Origin: CAVQHY01 sp963712465
GTDB taxonomy: Bacteria > Actinomycetota > Thermoleophilia > Gaiellales > Gaiellaceae
Assembly (NCBI GenBank): GCA_963712465.1
Contig: CAVQHY010000006.1
Coordinates: 248,001-312,000, forward strand
DNA: 64,000 nt
Reading direction: 5' to 3'
Shown: piece by piece, positions 41,700-49,409 of the stretch
How positions within the stretch are numbered: the first letter of the stretch is position 1
Layout: the number at the start of each line of letters is the position of its first letter
Translations under genes and position numbers: made by a program
The notes under the pieces: generated by a model
Databases searched by the model: none
Seen by the model: the letters and a program-made list of their open reading frames with translations, nothing else
What the model was told of the DNA's origin: nothing

Positions 41700-42430
41700 C
41701 CGGGCTCAATCGCAGGGTGAGCCGCGAGCGCTGGCTCGAGGCCCAGGCGTGGGAGGAGTCCGTCTGGACACGACGTGAGCAGCGAAACGGCTGGCGCCGC
41801 ACGCTCTGGCCGATGGTCGGCCGGGCCTACGGGCTCGCCGGAGTCGTCAAGGCCGCCGACGACTGGAACCACTGGTGGGCGGAACAGTTCGACGATTACT
41901 TCTTCCTGCCGTCAGAGCTCGGGGACGTGATCGAGCTCGGCTGTGGGCCTTATACGAACGTCCGCCTCCTGCTCGAGAACAGGAGCGCGCGCCGCGTCGT
42001 CTGCAGCGATCCGCTCGCCCGTAGGTACGTCGGCTATCGGGGCCGGTGGCTCGCCGAGGCGAATCGGCGGGGGCGGATCGAGGTCGACGACCATCCGATC
42101 GAGGCGCTGCCGTTCGCAGCGCGGACGTTCGACCTCGTCGTCGTTGTCAACGTCCTCGACCACGTGCAGGACGCCGATCGCTGTCTCGAGGTCTCCACCG
42201 GCCTGGTTCGGCCCGGCGGCTTTCTCCTCCTCGGGCAGGACCTGAGCGACGAGGCGGACGCGGCCCGTTTCCCGGACGACGTCGGGCACCCGATCCGCCT
42301 CCGGCGGGAGGACGTCGACCCCTACCTGGCCGCGCTCGAGCCCGTGCTCCGGAAGGACCTTCCGCGGGAGGCGGGGCGGACGCCGGAGGCTCACTACGCC
42401 ACGCTCGTCTTCGCCGGCAGGGCGCGGTGA
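41696..42430 (+). CDS. SAM-dependent methyltransferase (class I)
   Basis: A 244-residue protein starting at GTG 41696 (GTGA overlap). Motif I reads VIELGCGPYTNVRLLLEN near residue 80, then SDPLARRYVG, IEALPFAARTFDLVVVVNVLDHVQDADR is the D..N.L.H region of Methyltransf_11, and GGFLLLGQDL follows. An N-terminal helical region of 70 residues precedes the fold. It probably methylates a glycan or lipid-linked intermediate. It is coupled to the GT4 that follows. Confidence 0.82.
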   Translation: MTGLNRRVSRERWLEAQAWEESVWTRREQRNGWRRTLWPMVGRAYGLAGVVKAADDWNHWWAEQFDDYFFLPSELGDVIELGCGPYTNVRLLLENRSARRVVCSDPLARRYVGYRGRWLAEANRRGRIEVDDHPIEALPFAARTFDLVVVVNVLDHVQDADRCLEVSTGLVRPGGFLLLGQDLSDEADAARFPDDVGHPIRLRREDVDPYLAALEPVLRKDLPREAGRTPEAHYATLVFAGRAR

Positions 42431-43752
42431 AGCTCCTGCTCACGACGATGTACTGGCCCCCGGCGGGCGGGGCCGGGGTTCACCGTCCGCTTCGATTCGC
42501 CCAGCACCTCGTGGAGCTCGGCTTCGACGTCCACGTGCTCGCGCCCGACGATCCGAAGTGGCTCTATCGCGACGTTTCGCTCGCTACGCCGCCGGGCGTC
42601 GTCGTCCACCGCGCGCGCAACATCGGCCCCCGGGCGCGGCGGCCGGCCGAGGAGCTCCGGGCGGCACGCGGCGTCGAGCGGCTCGTGCTCAGGGCGAGCC
42701 TGACGGCCCGGGCGGCGCTCGCCCCCGACGCGAGCGTGCTCTGGAACGCGACCGCGATCCGTGCCGCGATCACGATCGTGCGGCGCGAGCGGATCGATGC
42801 GATCCTCACGACGTCGCCGCCCGGCTCGGTTCATCTCGTCGGCGCAGCGGCGAAGCGGGCGACGGGCGTCCCGTGGGTGGCAGACCTGCGCGACTCGATC
42901 GTCGCCTTCGCGCACCGCCGTCGCGACATCCGCGGGGAACGCTCGCTCGCACGACTGGTCGCCCGCCGGGCGGACGCCGTCGTCGCCGCATCCGAGGCGA
43001 TCGCGGCGGAGATGCGGCCGCTCCCCGGTGCGAAGGTGACGGTGATCGGCAACGGCTGCGACTTCGACGAGCTCGCGGGACTCGAGTACCGGCGATCGGA
43101 CCGCTTCCGCATCACGCATACCGGGAGCTTCTTCGGTCGCCGCGATCCGCGCCCGTTTCTCCAGGCGCTGGCCGGAATGGACGCGCCAGTGCTCGCCCGG
43201 TTCGTCGGCGACTTCCGGGAGCGGGACGGCGCGTTCGCGGCCCGCCTCGGCCTCGGGGACCGGCTGGAGCTCATCCCCTACCTCCCGCACGGGCAGGCGC
43301 TCGCCCTCCAGCGGGACTCGGACGCGCTCCTGTTGCTCATTCCGGAGGCGGACGGGCGAGGGAAGGGCGTCCTCTCGGGGAAGGTGTTCGAGTACCTGGC
43401 CGCCGAGCGCCCGATCCTCGCCGCGGTGCCTCCGGACGGTGAGGCCGCAACGCTTCTGCGCGAGACCGGGGCTGGCCTCGTCGTCGCCCCCGACGACGTC
43501 GACGCGATCGGCGGCGCGCTCGGCGAGCTGGTCGAGCGCTGGCGGGCGGAGCGGCTGAACGGCTCGCCTCTCTCGCCGGAGATCCGCGCGCGGATCTCGC
43601 GGCGCGCGCGCGCCGAGGAGCTCGCCCAGCTTCTGAGGTCTCTGGTGGGGTCGCGCCGGGCGGGTGAGGCCCGGGCGCGTGGGGCCGGGGCGGGTGGGGC
43701 CGGGGCGGGTGGGGCCCGGGTCGGCGGGGGCGGGGTGGTGGGTGAACCGTGA
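42427..43752 (+). CDS. Glycosyltransferase family 4 with Gly/Ala-rich low-complexity tail
   Basis: A 441-residue GT-B enzyme starting at GTG 42427 (GTGA overlap). MYWPPAGGAGVHRPLRFAQHL is the acceptor-side start; WVADLRDSIVAF, NGCDFDEL, FRITHTGSFFGRRDPRPFLQAL and GVLSGKVFEYLAAERPILAAV (EX7E-equivalent region) are GT4 features. The C-terminal ~30 residues are Gly/Ala/Arg repeats encoded by a G-rich 15-bp tandem repeat (43681-43710 and degenerate flanks) that is unlike the rest of the protein and runs into the next start codon. Confidence 0.87.
   Translation: MKLLLTTMYWPPAGGAGVHRPLRFAQHLVELGFDVHVLAPDDPKWLYRDVSLATPPGVVVHRARNIGPRARRPAEELRAARGVERLVLRASLTARAALAPDASVLWNATAIRAAITIVRRERIDAILTTSPPGSVHLVGAAAKRATGVPWVADLRDSIVAFAHRRRDIRGERSLARLVARRADAVVAASEAIAAEMRPLPGAKVTVIGNGCDFDELAGLEYRRSDRFRITHTGSFFGRRDPRPFLQALAGMDAPVLARFVGDFRERDGAFAARLGLGDRLELIPYLPHGQALALQRDSDALLLLIPEADGRGKGVLSGKVFEYLAAERPILAAVPPDGEAATLLRETGAGLVVAPDDVDAIGGALGELVERWRAERLNGSPLSPEIRARISRRARAEELAQLLRSLVGSRRAGEARARGAGAGGAGAGGARVGGGGVVGEP
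43681..43739 (+). repeat. G-rich 15-bp tandem repeat with G-quadruplex potential
   Basis: Two exact copies of a 15-bp unit, GGGGCCGGGGCGGGT, at 43681-43695 and 43696-43710, followed by a degenerate copy and further G-runs to 43739. At least four runs of three or more Gs lie on the coding strand, so both DNA and mRNA could form G-quadruplexes. The repeat sits just before GTG 43749 of the polymerase/ligase gene. Confidence 0.6.
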
Positions 43753-45143
43753 GCCGGCGCACCCCCGTCCTCGACGCTCTGCTGCTCGCGACCGTGTTCA
43801 CGATCACCTTCGCCCGCGTGCGGTGGAGCGTGGGCGGCGTCGACGTGAACCTCTCGGACGTTTTGGCGCTCCTCTACGTCGTCGGGTTCGTCGTCTCGCG
43901 CGTCGAGCGGCGGGACTGGGGGATGCCACGCACCTCGGCGATCGTGGGCGGATTCTTCCTGGCGTTCGCGCTCGTGTACCTGGTCGGGTTCTTCAACGTC
44001 GAGACGACAGAGGACCTCTCGCTCTTCGCCAAGGGAATCGCGAAGTTCGCCGTGCACTTCGCGTTACTCGTCTGCGCCATCGCGCACGTGGCGCGCCGGT
44101 CGGACGGCTTCTACTGGCGCGTGCTCGGCTGGTTCGTCGCGGGAATCGCGGTGAATGCCGCCTATGGCCTGATCGAGCTCGCCTACGCGGAGGCGGCGGG
44201 GGGCAACCTCGACCAGCTCGTGCTGACGCCGATCACCGGCGAGGTGAGCGGTGGGATCAACGTCTACGGGGCCGTCGGCGGCGCGAACGTCTATCGCACG
44301 AACGCGCTCATGCTCGATCCGAACCATCTCGGCATCGTTCTGATCGTCCCGCTCCTCGTCCTCCTTCCCGTGTACCTGCGTCTCGAGCGCGGGCACCGCT
44401 GGAAAACGCCGCTCGCCCTGCTGCTGGCGTTCTTCCTCGTCGTCGAGCTGGCGACGCTGTCGCGAAGCGGTCTCCTGGGCCTCCTCGTCGGACTGCTCGT
44501 GCTCGCGATTCCCTACCGGCGCTATGTGTTTTCCCCGCGGTTGCTCGTGCCGCTCGCCTTCGTCGCCGGGATCGTCGTCGTGATCGTCGCGCAGCGGAGC
44601 GGCTTCTTCGAGGAGGTGCTGCGCTCGAGGACCCAGCTCTCGGGCGGCTCGGTGCGCGTCCATTTCGACCTCTACGAGCTCGTGCCGCCGGTGATGAGCT
44701 CGCACCCGCTGTTCGGCCTCGGCGTCAACACGTTCTCGTCCTACTACGAGTTCGTCACCGGCAAGGACAACTGGGGGCCGCACTCGTACTACATCGCAGT
44801 GCTCGCCGAGACCGGCCTCGTCGGAACGGCTCTCTTCCTCACCTGGCTCTGGTACCTGTTCGCGCGGCTCGGGGCGCTGCGTGAGCTCGGACGGGGCCTG
44901 GCACGCGCGGGAGACGCGGCGGCCGCTCGGGTACGCCCCCTCGCCTGGGGCCTCACCGCCGCGCTCGCGGGAACGCTCGCCGCCAACGCCTTCTACCTGA
45001 CGATGCAGATGTACTACTTCGTCGTCGTCGCCCTGCTCGTCGTGTCCGCGCCGATCGTGTTCGCCCGCGGGCTCGCGCCGGCTAGGAGCGAGGTGACAAG
45101 CCGCCGTGAGGGTCGCGGTCCTCACGACGTCGTACCCGCGTAG
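43749..45143 (+). CDS. O-antigen polymerase/ligase-like membrane protein (Wzy/WaaL family)
   Basis: A 464-residue protein with about 10-12 transmembrane helices. The family signature is the long periplasmic-type loop followed by HPLFGLGVNTFSSYYEF, GPHSYYIAVLAETGLVGTALFLTWL, with the conserved His (PHS) and an Arg-rich approach (SGGSVRVHF). Members either polymerise undecaprenyl-diphosphate repeat units or ligate chains to a carrier. Start GTG 43749 overlaps the upstream stop (GTGA). The Wzx-type flippase at 2502 may be the partner. Confidence 0.87.
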   Translation: MSRRTPVLDALLLATVFTITFARVRWSVGGVDVNLSDVLALLYVVGFVVSRVERRDWGMPRTSAIVGGFFLAFALVYLVGFFNVETTEDLSLFAKGIAKFAVHFALLVCAIAHVARRSDGFYWRVLGWFVAGIAVNAAYGLIELAYAEAAGGNLDQLVLTPITGEVSGGINVYGAVGGANVYRTNALMLDPNHLGIVLIVPLLVLLPVYLRLERGHRWKTPLALLLAFFLVVELATLSRSGLLGLLVGLLVLAIPYRRYVFSPRLLVPLAFVAGIVVVIVAQRSGFFEEVLRSRTQLSGGSVRVHFDLYELVPPVMSSHPLFGLGVNTFSSYYEFVTGKDNWGPHSYYIAVLAETGLVGTALFLTWLWYLFARLGALRELGRGLARAGDAAAARVRPLAWGLTAALAGTLAANAFYLTMQMYYFVVVALLVVSAPIVFARGLAPARSEVTSRREGRGPHDVVPA

Positions 45144-46116
45144 CCCGGACGATCCGTCGGGCCGGTTCGTGGCCGACGCGGTCGAGCGGCTACGGGAGCG
45201 TGGCGTCGAGATCGAGGTCGTCGCGCCCGCGCCCGGGGGGTACAGGGACTTCGGGCTCGCGTCGGGCTCAGGGGTGGTGCAGGAAGTCCACAACCGTCCC
45301 TGGGCCGCGCTGCCGCTGCTCGCGTCGATGCTCCGGGCGACACGACGGGCCGCGCGCTCGGCTGACCTCGTCCACGCACACTGGCTCCCGGCCGGCGCCG
45401 TTGCGGCGTTCTCGGGGAAGCCGTTTGTCGTCACGCTGCACGGGACGGATGTCGAGCTCGCGCGGCGAGCGCCGAGGCTCGCCCGCCGCGTCCTCCGTGC
45501 CGCGCGAGGCGTCATCTGCGTCTCGACGGCGCTCGCCGCCGACGCCCGCCGGCTGGGGGCGATCGACCCGGTCGTCGTTCCGAACGGCGTCGAGCTCCCG
45601 GCCGCGGCCGGCGCCGAAAAAAACCCGCCGTTTGTCCTCTATGCGGGTCGCCTTGCGCCGGAGAAGGGCGTGCGTGAGCTCGTCGCCGCCACCCGGGATC
45701 TCGATCTCGTCGTCGCCGGCGACGGGCCGCTTCGGGCCGAGGTGCCGGAGGCGCGCGGCTTTGTCCCGCGGGACGAGCTCGAGCGCCTCTACGCGAGCGC
45801 GGCGATCGTTGCCTGCCCCTCGCGCCGTGAAGGCTTCGGCCTCGCGTGCGCCGAGGCGATGGCGCATGGAAAGCCCGTCGTCGCAAGCTCGGTCGGCGGG
45901 CTCCTCGACCTCGTCGTCGACGAAGAAACGGGCCTTCTCGTCCCGCCGGGCGACGTTCCCGCCCTGCGCGCGGCGCTCGAGCGCCTGCTCGGCGACCGGA
46001 CGCTTCGCGCGCGTCTCGGTGCACGGGGACGTGAGCACGTCGCCGCTCTCTGCGGCTGGGAAGGGGTGACCGATGCGACGCTCGCCGTCTTTCGCGAGTG
46101 CGTCCTGGGCCGATGA
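45106..46116 (+). CDS. Glycosyltransferase family 4
   Basis: A 336-residue GT-B protein. VAVLTTSYPRSPDDPSGRFVADAVERL and DLVHAHWLPAGAVAAF form the N-terminal domain; TLHGTDVELARRAP and FVLYAGRLAPEKGVRELVAAT the nucleotide-binding site, and CPSRREGFGLACAEAMAHGKPVVAS contains the EX7E pair. GTG 45106 is the likely start, overlapping the previous gene by 38 bases. It converges with the membrane gene at 46350 across a 233-base gap. Confidence 0.9.
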   Translation: MRVAVLTTSYPRSPDDPSGRFVADAVERLRERGVEIEVVAPAPGGYRDFGLASGSGVVQEVHNRPWAALPLLASMLRATRRAARSADLVHAHWLPAGAVAAFSGKPFVVTLHGTDVELARRAPRLARRVLRAARGVICVSTALAADARRLGAIDPVVVPNGVELPAAAGAEKNPPFVLYAGRLAPEKGVRELVAATRDLDLVVAGDGPLRAEVPEARGFVPRDELERLYASAAIVACPSRREGFGLACAEAMAHGKPVVASSVGGLLDLVVDEETGLLVPPGDVPALRAALERLLGDRTLRARLGARGREHVAALCGWEGVTDATLAVFRECVLGR

Positions 46117-46200
46117 CGTCGGGCGCCGGTGCTCCGTCCCGGAAATCGACTCGCGCTCTCGGCGGCTGCAAAGCGGCGCCTGGCTGCGTCCTCGGTCGCC

Positions 46201-46220
46201 CCGATATGTCTGCACATCGG
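46201..46220. terminator. Hairpin in the convergent 46117-46349 interval
   Basis: CCGATATG, loop TCTG, CACATCGG pair except for one A-C mismatch. It lies between convergent genes in a 233-base non-coding stretch in which I see nothing else. No T-run is present, so its role as terminator is tentative. Confidence 0.3.
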
Positions 46221-46349
46221 GACTCCCTGCGTCGTTACCGTGTCATCGTCTCGCCGGTGCTCGCGCTCGCGGCGCGTGCGCCTCTGTGCCTCGCCTCGGT
46301 CCTCGAGGGTGCGGGCGCTCGCCGGGCCGCGGCTCCCGTGCCCCCCCGT

Positions 46350-48110
46350 CTACGGCGGCGCGGAAGACGCGCAGCGGTGGGCAAGACGCCAGCCGCTCAA
46401 CGGGAACGTCCGCACGCACCAGTCGGGCTCGTCCCTGAGCGACGCGCCGCGGTCGGCGACGACGTAGTCCAGCCCGAGCCGATCCGCCTGGGCGAGCACG
46501 TCGCCGGGCTCGAGGTAGACCACGCGTCGATCGAGCCGCTCGCCATACAGCGGGTAGCTCCACCCTGTGTCGGTGAAGGCCGCCCCGATGGGGGCGTCGG
46601 CCGGCACCACCTCGTCGACCGTGCTGACCGCCTCGTCCATCTCCGGCAGGCGAAGAGACTGGGCCGACGTCCGGTCGAGCTCCCAGACGGGCGTTCCGTG
46701 CACTCCGACCGGCTTCGCGGGGTTGAAGATGGTCGCGAGGACGAGCGTCACCACCGCCAGAGCGGCGACCACCTCGGTGGCCGGCGTGCGGTCATATACC
46801 CAGGCGGCGAGCGGCGCCACGAGCGCCACAGGCAGGATCAGGAGCCGGCCGTCGAAGCGCTCGTACGGGTGGCTGGCGGCGAGAATGATCATGAACAGCG
46901 GCAGGTTGACCGCGAGCGCGCCGCGAACCGCGCTCGTCCGGCGCAGCGCCCACGCGATCGTGAAGCCGGCCGAGAGCGGCAGCACGAGCAGCCAGCCGAG
47001 CGTGCCGAAGTAGGACGAGTCCTCGTTTGCGTTTCGGAAGTAGCCCGAGAAGTCGCCGAAGTCCAGAGTCAGCTTGACGAGGCTCTCGACGAACTCACCC
47101 GGCGACGGCCTGCTCTGGATCGGCAAGCCGGAGGTGTCGCCGAGAAGATGGCCCGTATCGGCCGCGTTGAGCGCGTAGCCGTAGACGCCGACGAGCACGA
47201 GGCCGACGGCCGACCAGGCGACGAGGCGCACGAGGCGGGCGGCGTCCCTCGTCGCGACGACCCACAGGAGCCCGAGTCCCGGGAGCGCGGCGAGCCCCGT
47301 CCATTTCGTTCCGACGGCAAGGCCGACTGCGAGCCCCGCCAGGATCGCGGCGCGGGGATCCCCGCGTGCGAGCTCGAGCCCGAAGTAGGCGGCGGCCGCA
47401 ACCTGGGCCGCGACGACCAGGTGGTTCTGCGTCGTCACCGACTGGACGACAACGAGCGTGAGGCAGCCGAAGACGACCGCTGCGAACAGCGCCGCCGGTC
47501 GCTCGAAGCGCACCCGCCGGGCGAGTCCGTAGACCGCCACGAGCAGCACGAGCTTGGCAACGAGCTGCACGAAGGCGGCGACGGTGTCGCCGTCCGCATA
47601 GGCGAACGTGAAGAGCACCTCGATCTCCGCGTTGGGCGGGTACGCGTTCTGCACCTCGTCGTAGGTCGGGAAGCGCTCGACGGCGCCGCGTTCGAGCCAG
47701 GCGGCGGTCCTCGTCAGGTGGTAGGTCATCGAGTCGCCGTTGTTCGGGGGCGTCGAGACGACGAGGAACGCCTGGAAGGCCGTGCTGGCGACGACGAGGA
47801 CGACGAGCGCCGTGAGCAGGGGGTGCCGGCGGAGGCTCGTCCCCGAGACCGACGGGATCGGAGGTCGAGGTCGTCCGGTCGCCGCCCACGCGGCCACGGC
47901 GAGCGCGCCGAGTACCGCCTGCCCAAGCGCGAAGCCGGTCGCGCCGACCGCGTCGAAGAACGACAGGATCTCGGCAAGGACGACGATCTCGACCGAGGCG
48001 AGGACGTAGACGCCGAGGACGAACGAGATCGACGACCTGAGCCGGAGCGCCGCGGTCGCGAAGCCGGCCGTCAGGACGAGCGCGAGGGCCGCGATCGCGA
48101 AGCCGACCAT
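46350..48110 (-). CDS. GT-C-like polytopic membrane protein
   Basis: A 586-residue protein with about 12 hydrophobic helices and a soluble C-terminal tail of roughly 110 residues. After helix 4 comes a loop STPPNNGDSMTYHLTRTAAWLERGAVE, resembling the first catalytic loop of GT39-type glycosyltransferases with an aspartate followed by a histidine or aromatic residue; PTYDEVQNAYPPNAEI follows, a pattern seen in such proteins. The tail has a typical AP.G region and ends in VRTFPLSGWRLAHRC. It would use a polyprenyl-phosphate sugar outside the membrane. Start ATG 48110; a TAGATT box 35 bases upstream could be its promoter. Confidence 0.7.
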   Translation of the reverse strand: MVGFAIAALALVLTAGFATAALRLRSSISFVLGVYVLASVEIVVLAEILSFFDAVGATGFALGQAVLGALAVAAWAATGRPRPPIPSVSGTSLRRHPLLTALVVLVVASTAFQAFLVVSTPPNNGDSMTYHLTRTAAWLERGAVERFPTYDEVQNAYPPNAEIEVLFTFAYADGDTVAAFVQLVAKLVLLVAVYGLARRVRFERPAALFAAVVFGCLTLVVVQSVTTQNHLVVAAQVAAAAYFGLELARGDPRAAILAGLAVGLAVGTKWTGLAALPGLGLLWVVATRDAARLVRLVAWSAVGLVLVGVYGYALNAADTGHLLGDTSGLPIQSRPSPGEFVESLVKLTLDFGDFSGYFRNANEDSSYFGTLGWLLVLPLSAGFTIAWALRRTSAVRGALAVNLPLFMIILAASHPYERFDGRLLILPVALVAPLAAWVYDRTPATEVVAALAVVTLVLATIFNPAKPVGVHGTPVWELDRTSAQSLRLPEMDEAVSTVDEVVPADAPIGAAFTDTGWSYPLYGERLDRRVVYLEPGDVLAQADRLGLDYVVADRGASLRDEPDWCVRTFPLSGWRLAHRCASSAPP

Positions 48111-48145
48111 CGGATTAGGCCTCGCGGCTCGCCGTCACGCCCCTG

Positions 48146-48151
48146 AATCTA
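48146..48151 (-). promoter_or_regulatory. Candidate -10 element TAGATT for the 46350-48110 gene
   Basis: Minus strand TAGATT lies 35 bases before ATG 48110, giving a short leader. It is 20 bases from the plus-strand TAGACT box at 48171, a compact divergent promoter region. Confidence 0.35.
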
Positions 48152-48170
48152 GCCAGGCTGGACCCCTGAG

Positions 48171-48176
48171 TAGACT
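48171..48176 (+). promoter_or_regulatory. -10 element TAGACT for the glycosyltransferase at 48185
   Basis: TAGACT ends 8 bases before GTG 48185 with no ribosome binding site, consistent with a leaderless start. Confidence 0.5.
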
Positions 48177-48184
48177 CGCTCGGC

Positions 48185-49306
48185 GTGAGGATCCACTTCG
48201 TCTACCCCTCCGGACCGAAGATCTCTTGCCCGCAGGCGATCGGCCGCAACGTCGCGCAGCGGCTCCGGGGTCGCTACGAGGTCGTGCAGTACGACTGGGC
48301 CGATACGCGATCGATCAAGCCCGGGCCCGACGACGTCCTGCTCGGCCACCCGCACCCTGCTCCCTGGACGGTCTTTCGCCGCAGCGCCCGCCTGTCGGGC
48401 TGGCGACGGGTGATCATGATGCTGCCGTTCAGCCACGCGGACCTCGTCCAGGTCGCGTTCGCCGACTCGTTCCTCCACCGCTGCGATCTCATGCTCGCGA
48501 TCACCGGCAACGCGTGGTTCGAGACGGTGACGGAGTCTCGGTTCGCCCACTGGCGCCCGAAGATGATCCACGTCGACCTCGCCGTCGACCGCGAGGACTT
48601 CCCGCGCGTCAGGGACTCCTTCAACCCTCCGGGGCGACGACGGTTCGTCTACGTCGGGCACACGCTCTGGTACAAGAACACCGGGTATCTGAGCGAGATC
48701 GCTGCGGCGATGCCCGAGGTCGAGATCTCCTGGATCGGAAGCGGTCGCCAGGCCATTCCCGGGCTGAAGCCGCTCGGGCGGCAGGACTTCTCGACCGAGG
48801 AGGGCCGGAGAGTCGTCGCCGACCACGACTTCCTCCTCACCGTCGGCTCGTCAGACTCCAACCCGACGACGATCCTCGAGGCGGCCGCGTGGGGCCTCGT
48901 GCCCGTGTGCACGCGCGAGAGCGGCTATGCGGGCTACGGCGGGATCGTCAACGTCCCCATCGGCGACGCGCCCGGCGCCGTTCGGGTGCTCCGGAGGCTT
49001 CAGCAGCTCCCCTCCGGCGAGCTGGCGCGGATGCGCGACGAGAACGACCGGCTCCTCGACACGCATTTCACCTGGGACCGTTTCTCCGAGCAGGTCGTCG
49101 GCGCGATCGAGTCCGACGCAAGCCCTTCTCTGCTCCCGGAACCGTCCTCGCGTCGCCTCTCGCTCCGCCTCGCCGCGGCCCGGTCGCCGTACTCCTCGCT
49201 GCGCCTCCCGAACCTCCGCTTCGGAGCGCGCACGCTCCTCCAGAGGACCGCACCGGGCCGCGCAGTCCTGACGCGGCGCCGGCAGCGCCGGCTCACGAGC
49301 TCGTGA
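48185..49306 (+). CDS. Glycosyltransferase, GT-B type (GT4-like)
   Basis: A 373-residue protein. IHFVYPSGPKISCPQAIGRNVAQRL starts the first Rossmann domain; DDVLLGHPHPAPWTVF follows; RRFVYVGHTLWYKNTGYLSEIA begins the second, and TVGSSDSNPTTILEAAAWGLVPVCT is the E-containing donor-binding helix. The C-terminal 70 residues are basic and may contact the membrane. It probably adds one sugar to the chain. GTG 48185 is set by the TAGACT box. The 103-base gap after it holds the GGGGTCAGACCCC palindrome and the next promoter. Confidence 0.82.
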   Translation: MRIHFVYPSGPKISCPQAIGRNVAQRLRGRYEVVQYDWADTRSIKPGPDDVLLGHPHPAPWTVFRRSARLSGWRRVIMMLPFSHADLVQVAFADSFLHRCDLMLAITGNAWFETVTESRFAHWRPKMIHVDLAVDREDFPRVRDSFNPPGRRRFVYVGHTLWYKNTGYLSEIAAAMPEVEISWIGSGRQAIPGLKPLGRQDFSTEEGRRVVADHDFLLTVGSSDSNPTTILEAAAWGLVPVCTRESGYAGYGGIVNVPIGDAPGAVRVLRRLQQLPSGELARMRDENDRLLDTHFTWDRFSEQVVGAIESDASPSLLPEPSSRRLSLRLAAARSPYSSLRLPNLRFGARTLLQRTAPGRAVLTRRRQRRLTSS

Positions 49307-49315
49307 CACGCGGTT

Positions 49316-49336
49316 ACAAGGGGTCAGACCCCTTGT
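49316..49336. repeat. Palindrome ACAAGGGGTC-A-GACCCCTTGT (REP-like)
   Basis: A perfect 10-bp inverted repeat with a one-base centre, 10 bases after the stop of the upstream gene. I found no second copy in the window. Similar GGGGTCAGACCCC elements are, to my knowledge, widespread in intergenic DNA of many bacteria. A terminator role or a REP/RAYT-type element are alternatives. Confidence 0.6.
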
Positions 49337-49397
49337 GGGCTCCCGTCACGAGCCGGTCGACCAAACCGGACCGGCAGATGCAGGCGGCACCCCGCAC

Positions 49398-49403
49398 TAG
49401 ACT
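49398..49403 (+). promoter_or_regulatory. -10 element TAGACT for the gene at 49410
   Basis: TAGACT ends 6 bases before GTG 49410 and no Shine-Dalgarno sequence lies between. Confidence 0.45.
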
Positions 49404-49409
49404 CGTTTC

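Noticed and set aside
46098..48146. Plus-strand 682-residue open frame antisense to a membrane protein
   Set aside because: The minus-strand gene has about 12 transmembrane helices and GT-C-like loops, whereas the plus frame has only charged, repetitive composition.
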